From JBIOJM01 sp044450785 (GTDB lineage: Bacteria > Planctomycetota > Planctomycetia > Isosphaerales > Isosphaeraceae), in contig JBIOJM010000239.1 in the NCBI GenBank assembly GCA_044450785.1, positions 1-15,860 on the forward strand: a stretch of DNA of 15,860 bases. Direction: 5' to 3'. Under the pieces are notes generated by a model. The model did not search any database, was not told the origin of the DNA, and saw only the letters and a list, made by a program, of their open reading frames with translations. Below are positions 14,949 through 15,860 of the stretch, one piece after another; the first letter of the stretch is position 1; the number at the start of each line of letters is the position of its first letter. The translations under genes and the position numbers were made by a program.

Positions 14949-15720
14949 CGCACTCCCATCACCCGACGACGACCTCATTGACCAGATCGTCGATGGGGCC
15001 TTGACGCCGGCCGAGCTTCGCGCTGCCGTCGACCGCATCGATCGCCTACCTGACGGCTGGAAGCGCTGCGCGGCCGGGTTTCTCGAAGCCCAATACTTGC
15101 GCGAGTCCTTCCGGGCGATGGGCGAGCCCGCAAAACCGCGGGCCGAACGCCAATCCTTGCACCTCCCTCCGGCCGTCGCTGGAGCGAGACGAACAGCCCG
15201 CCGCTGGGTCCGCGGCGCGATGGCGGCGGGCATTGTCGCCGCTTCGTTCGCGATCGGCTGGCTGGGCCACGCGGCACGGCCAAGGACGGAGGCTGGACCC
15301 ACCATGCCCGGTCCGTCGACGGCCATCCTCACTCAGCCTGCGCGTATTCCCCGACCCCCACTCGTGACCACGACGGTCGTTGATGACTCGGGGCTAACCC
15401 GTTCTCCCGCACAGCCCGCGCTCGATGACCGGTTTCGCAACGAACCAGCCGAGCTCATCAGGACCGTGGCACGGCTACGGATCGGCGACGAGAGCGCCGG
15501 GGCGGAAGTTCCGATCCTGGCCGGGCCGGGAATCACCGAGGAGTGGCTCAGGCAGCAGCCGCCACCGGTCTCCGAGCACAACCAGGTCGTTTTCCAGCGA
15601 CATGGTTATCAAGTCGACCAGCGCCGCCGCCTGATCACCACCGTCACGGCCGACGGCCGGCGCGTGACCGTCCCCATCGATCAGGTCTTGATCCGCTATA
15701 CCGGGAATCAATCTCTCTAA
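14935..15720 (+). CDS. membrane-bound putative anti-sigma factor
   Basis: A 261-residue protein whose ATG (14935) lies inside the end of the sigma gene, a 14-base overlap in another frame; GAGG lies 8 bases before. Residues 10-60 form an acidic helical domain (DDDLIDQIVDGALTPAELRA, then DGWKRCAAGFLEAQYLRESF) that recurs in planctomycete proteins encoded after ECF sigma genes and probably holds the sigma factor. It lacks the HxxxCxxC zinc motif of ZAS anti-sigma factors. One membrane span follows at about 92-112 (WVRGAMAAGIVAASFAIGWL), then a Pro/Thr/Ala-rich linker and a C-terminal domain with VSEHNQVVFQRHGYQVDQRR and VTVPIDQVLIRYTGNQSL, outside the cytoplasm. The domain order cytoplasmic-span-external fits an envelope sensor; the signal is unknown. 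Confidence 0.75.
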   Translation: MTEIDALPSPDDDLIDQIVDGALTPAELRAAVDRIDRLPDGWKRCAAGFLEAQYLRESFRAMGEPAKPRAERQSLHLPPAVAGARRTARRWVRGAMAAGIVAASFAIGWLGHAARPRTEAGPTMPGPSTAILTQPARIPRPPLVTTTVVDDSGLTRSPAQPALDDRFRNEPAELIRTVARLRIGDESAGAEVPILAGPGITEEWLRQQPPPVSEHNQVVFQRHGYQVDQRRRLITTVTADGRRVTVPIDQVLIRYTGNQSL

Positions 15721-15726
15721 GGAACA

Positions 15727-15860
15727 GGTCGGAAATAGCTTCCCGATTTAGCTTCTCTGGTTTTCCGGGTGCCACTGGCTCTGCCAGTGCCCGCCCAAGC
15801 ATGGGGACACTGGCAGAGCCAGTGGCACACAAATACGAAGTCGGGAAGTTATTTCGGGCC
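15727..15860. repeat. nested palindromic repeat element
   Basis: A perfect 21-base inverted repeat, 15769-15789 against 15808-15828, encloses an 18-base loop. Each arm is itself a hairpin, CACTGGC and GCCAGTG around a 3-base turn (TCT in the left arm, AGA in the right). Outside it, bases near 15727-15749 (core AAATAGCTTCCCGA) and the reverse complement of 15838-15860 (core AAATAACTTCCCGA) match at 19 of 23 positions, so the whole element is a two-layer palindrome of about 134 bases. The outer arm reaches the last base of the window, so the element may continue. It begins just after the anti-sigma gene's stop and could also end that transcript. REP/BIME-like or MITE-like origin are the main options. 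Confidence 0.8.

Noticed and set aside
15769..15828. CRISPR repeat or plain terminator as an explanation of the terminal repeat
   Set aside because: There are only two inverted copies, not a series of direct repeats with spacers, and no T-run follows the stem.
15644..15832. A 62-codon minus-strand frame over the terminal palindrome
   Set aside because: It begins inside the inverted repeat and continues antisense to the anti-sigma gene, so its codons come from repeat DNA and a shadow.

Overview
The window looks like chromosomal DNA of a high-GC planctomycete, most likely an Isosphaeraceae-type organism. This rests on gene families that are strongly enriched in that phylum: a DUF1559 prepilin-like protein with a DGHV motif, a DUF1549/DUF1553 (PSCyt2/PSD1) cytochrome-like protein, a DUF1501 Tat-exported protein, a planctomycete-style ECF sigma factor with a membrane partner, and a Ser/Thr kinase with a C-terminal membrane anchor. 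No rRNA, tRNA or CRISPR array was seen.

Layout. (1) 1-2.1 kb is a worn accessory strip: the 3' end of an IS630-type transposase, about 380 bases without a gene, a membrane-anchored coiled-coil protein on the minus strand, a minus-strand ECF sigma-factor pseudogene with an apparent internal deletion, and a short remnant that reads like the end of a RelE/HigB (Gp49-like) toxin. (2) 2.1-3.0 kb holds a minus-strand pair, an EVE-domain protein followed by a VOC (glyoxalase-fold) protein. (3) 3.3-6.4 kb on the plus strand holds a 79-residue conserved-looking protein, a large YfhO-like multi-pass membrane protein and a small protein with two CxxC pairs. (4) 6.5-9.3 kb is a divergent pair: a membrane-anchored Ser/Thr kinase (minus) and a 3-isopropylmalate dehydrogenase-like enzyme (plus), with a recognisable sigma-70-type promoter for each in the 374-base gap. 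(5) 9.4-15.7 kb is a co-directional run: DUF1559 prepilin-like protein, DUF1549/DUF1553 protein, DUF1501 protein, ECF sigma factor, membrane-bound putative anti-sigma partner. Two junctions overlap (GTGA; a 14-base overlap). (6) 15.7-15.86 kb holds a nested palindromic element with a perfect 21-base inverted repeat flanked by an imperfect 23-base one.

How the genes may work together: the last block is the most coherent. A secreted cytochrome-like/DUF1553 protein and a Tat-exported DUF1501 protein are a standing pair in planctomycetes, and a prepilin-like protein plus a sigma/anti-sigma switch on the same strand suggest one cell-envelope module with its own regulator (inference). The rest are ordinary housekeeping or lineage-specific genes. 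I did not find a convincing new defence or mobile system. The most unusual signals are the nested palindrome at the right end, the fused sigma-factor relic and the toxin remnant.
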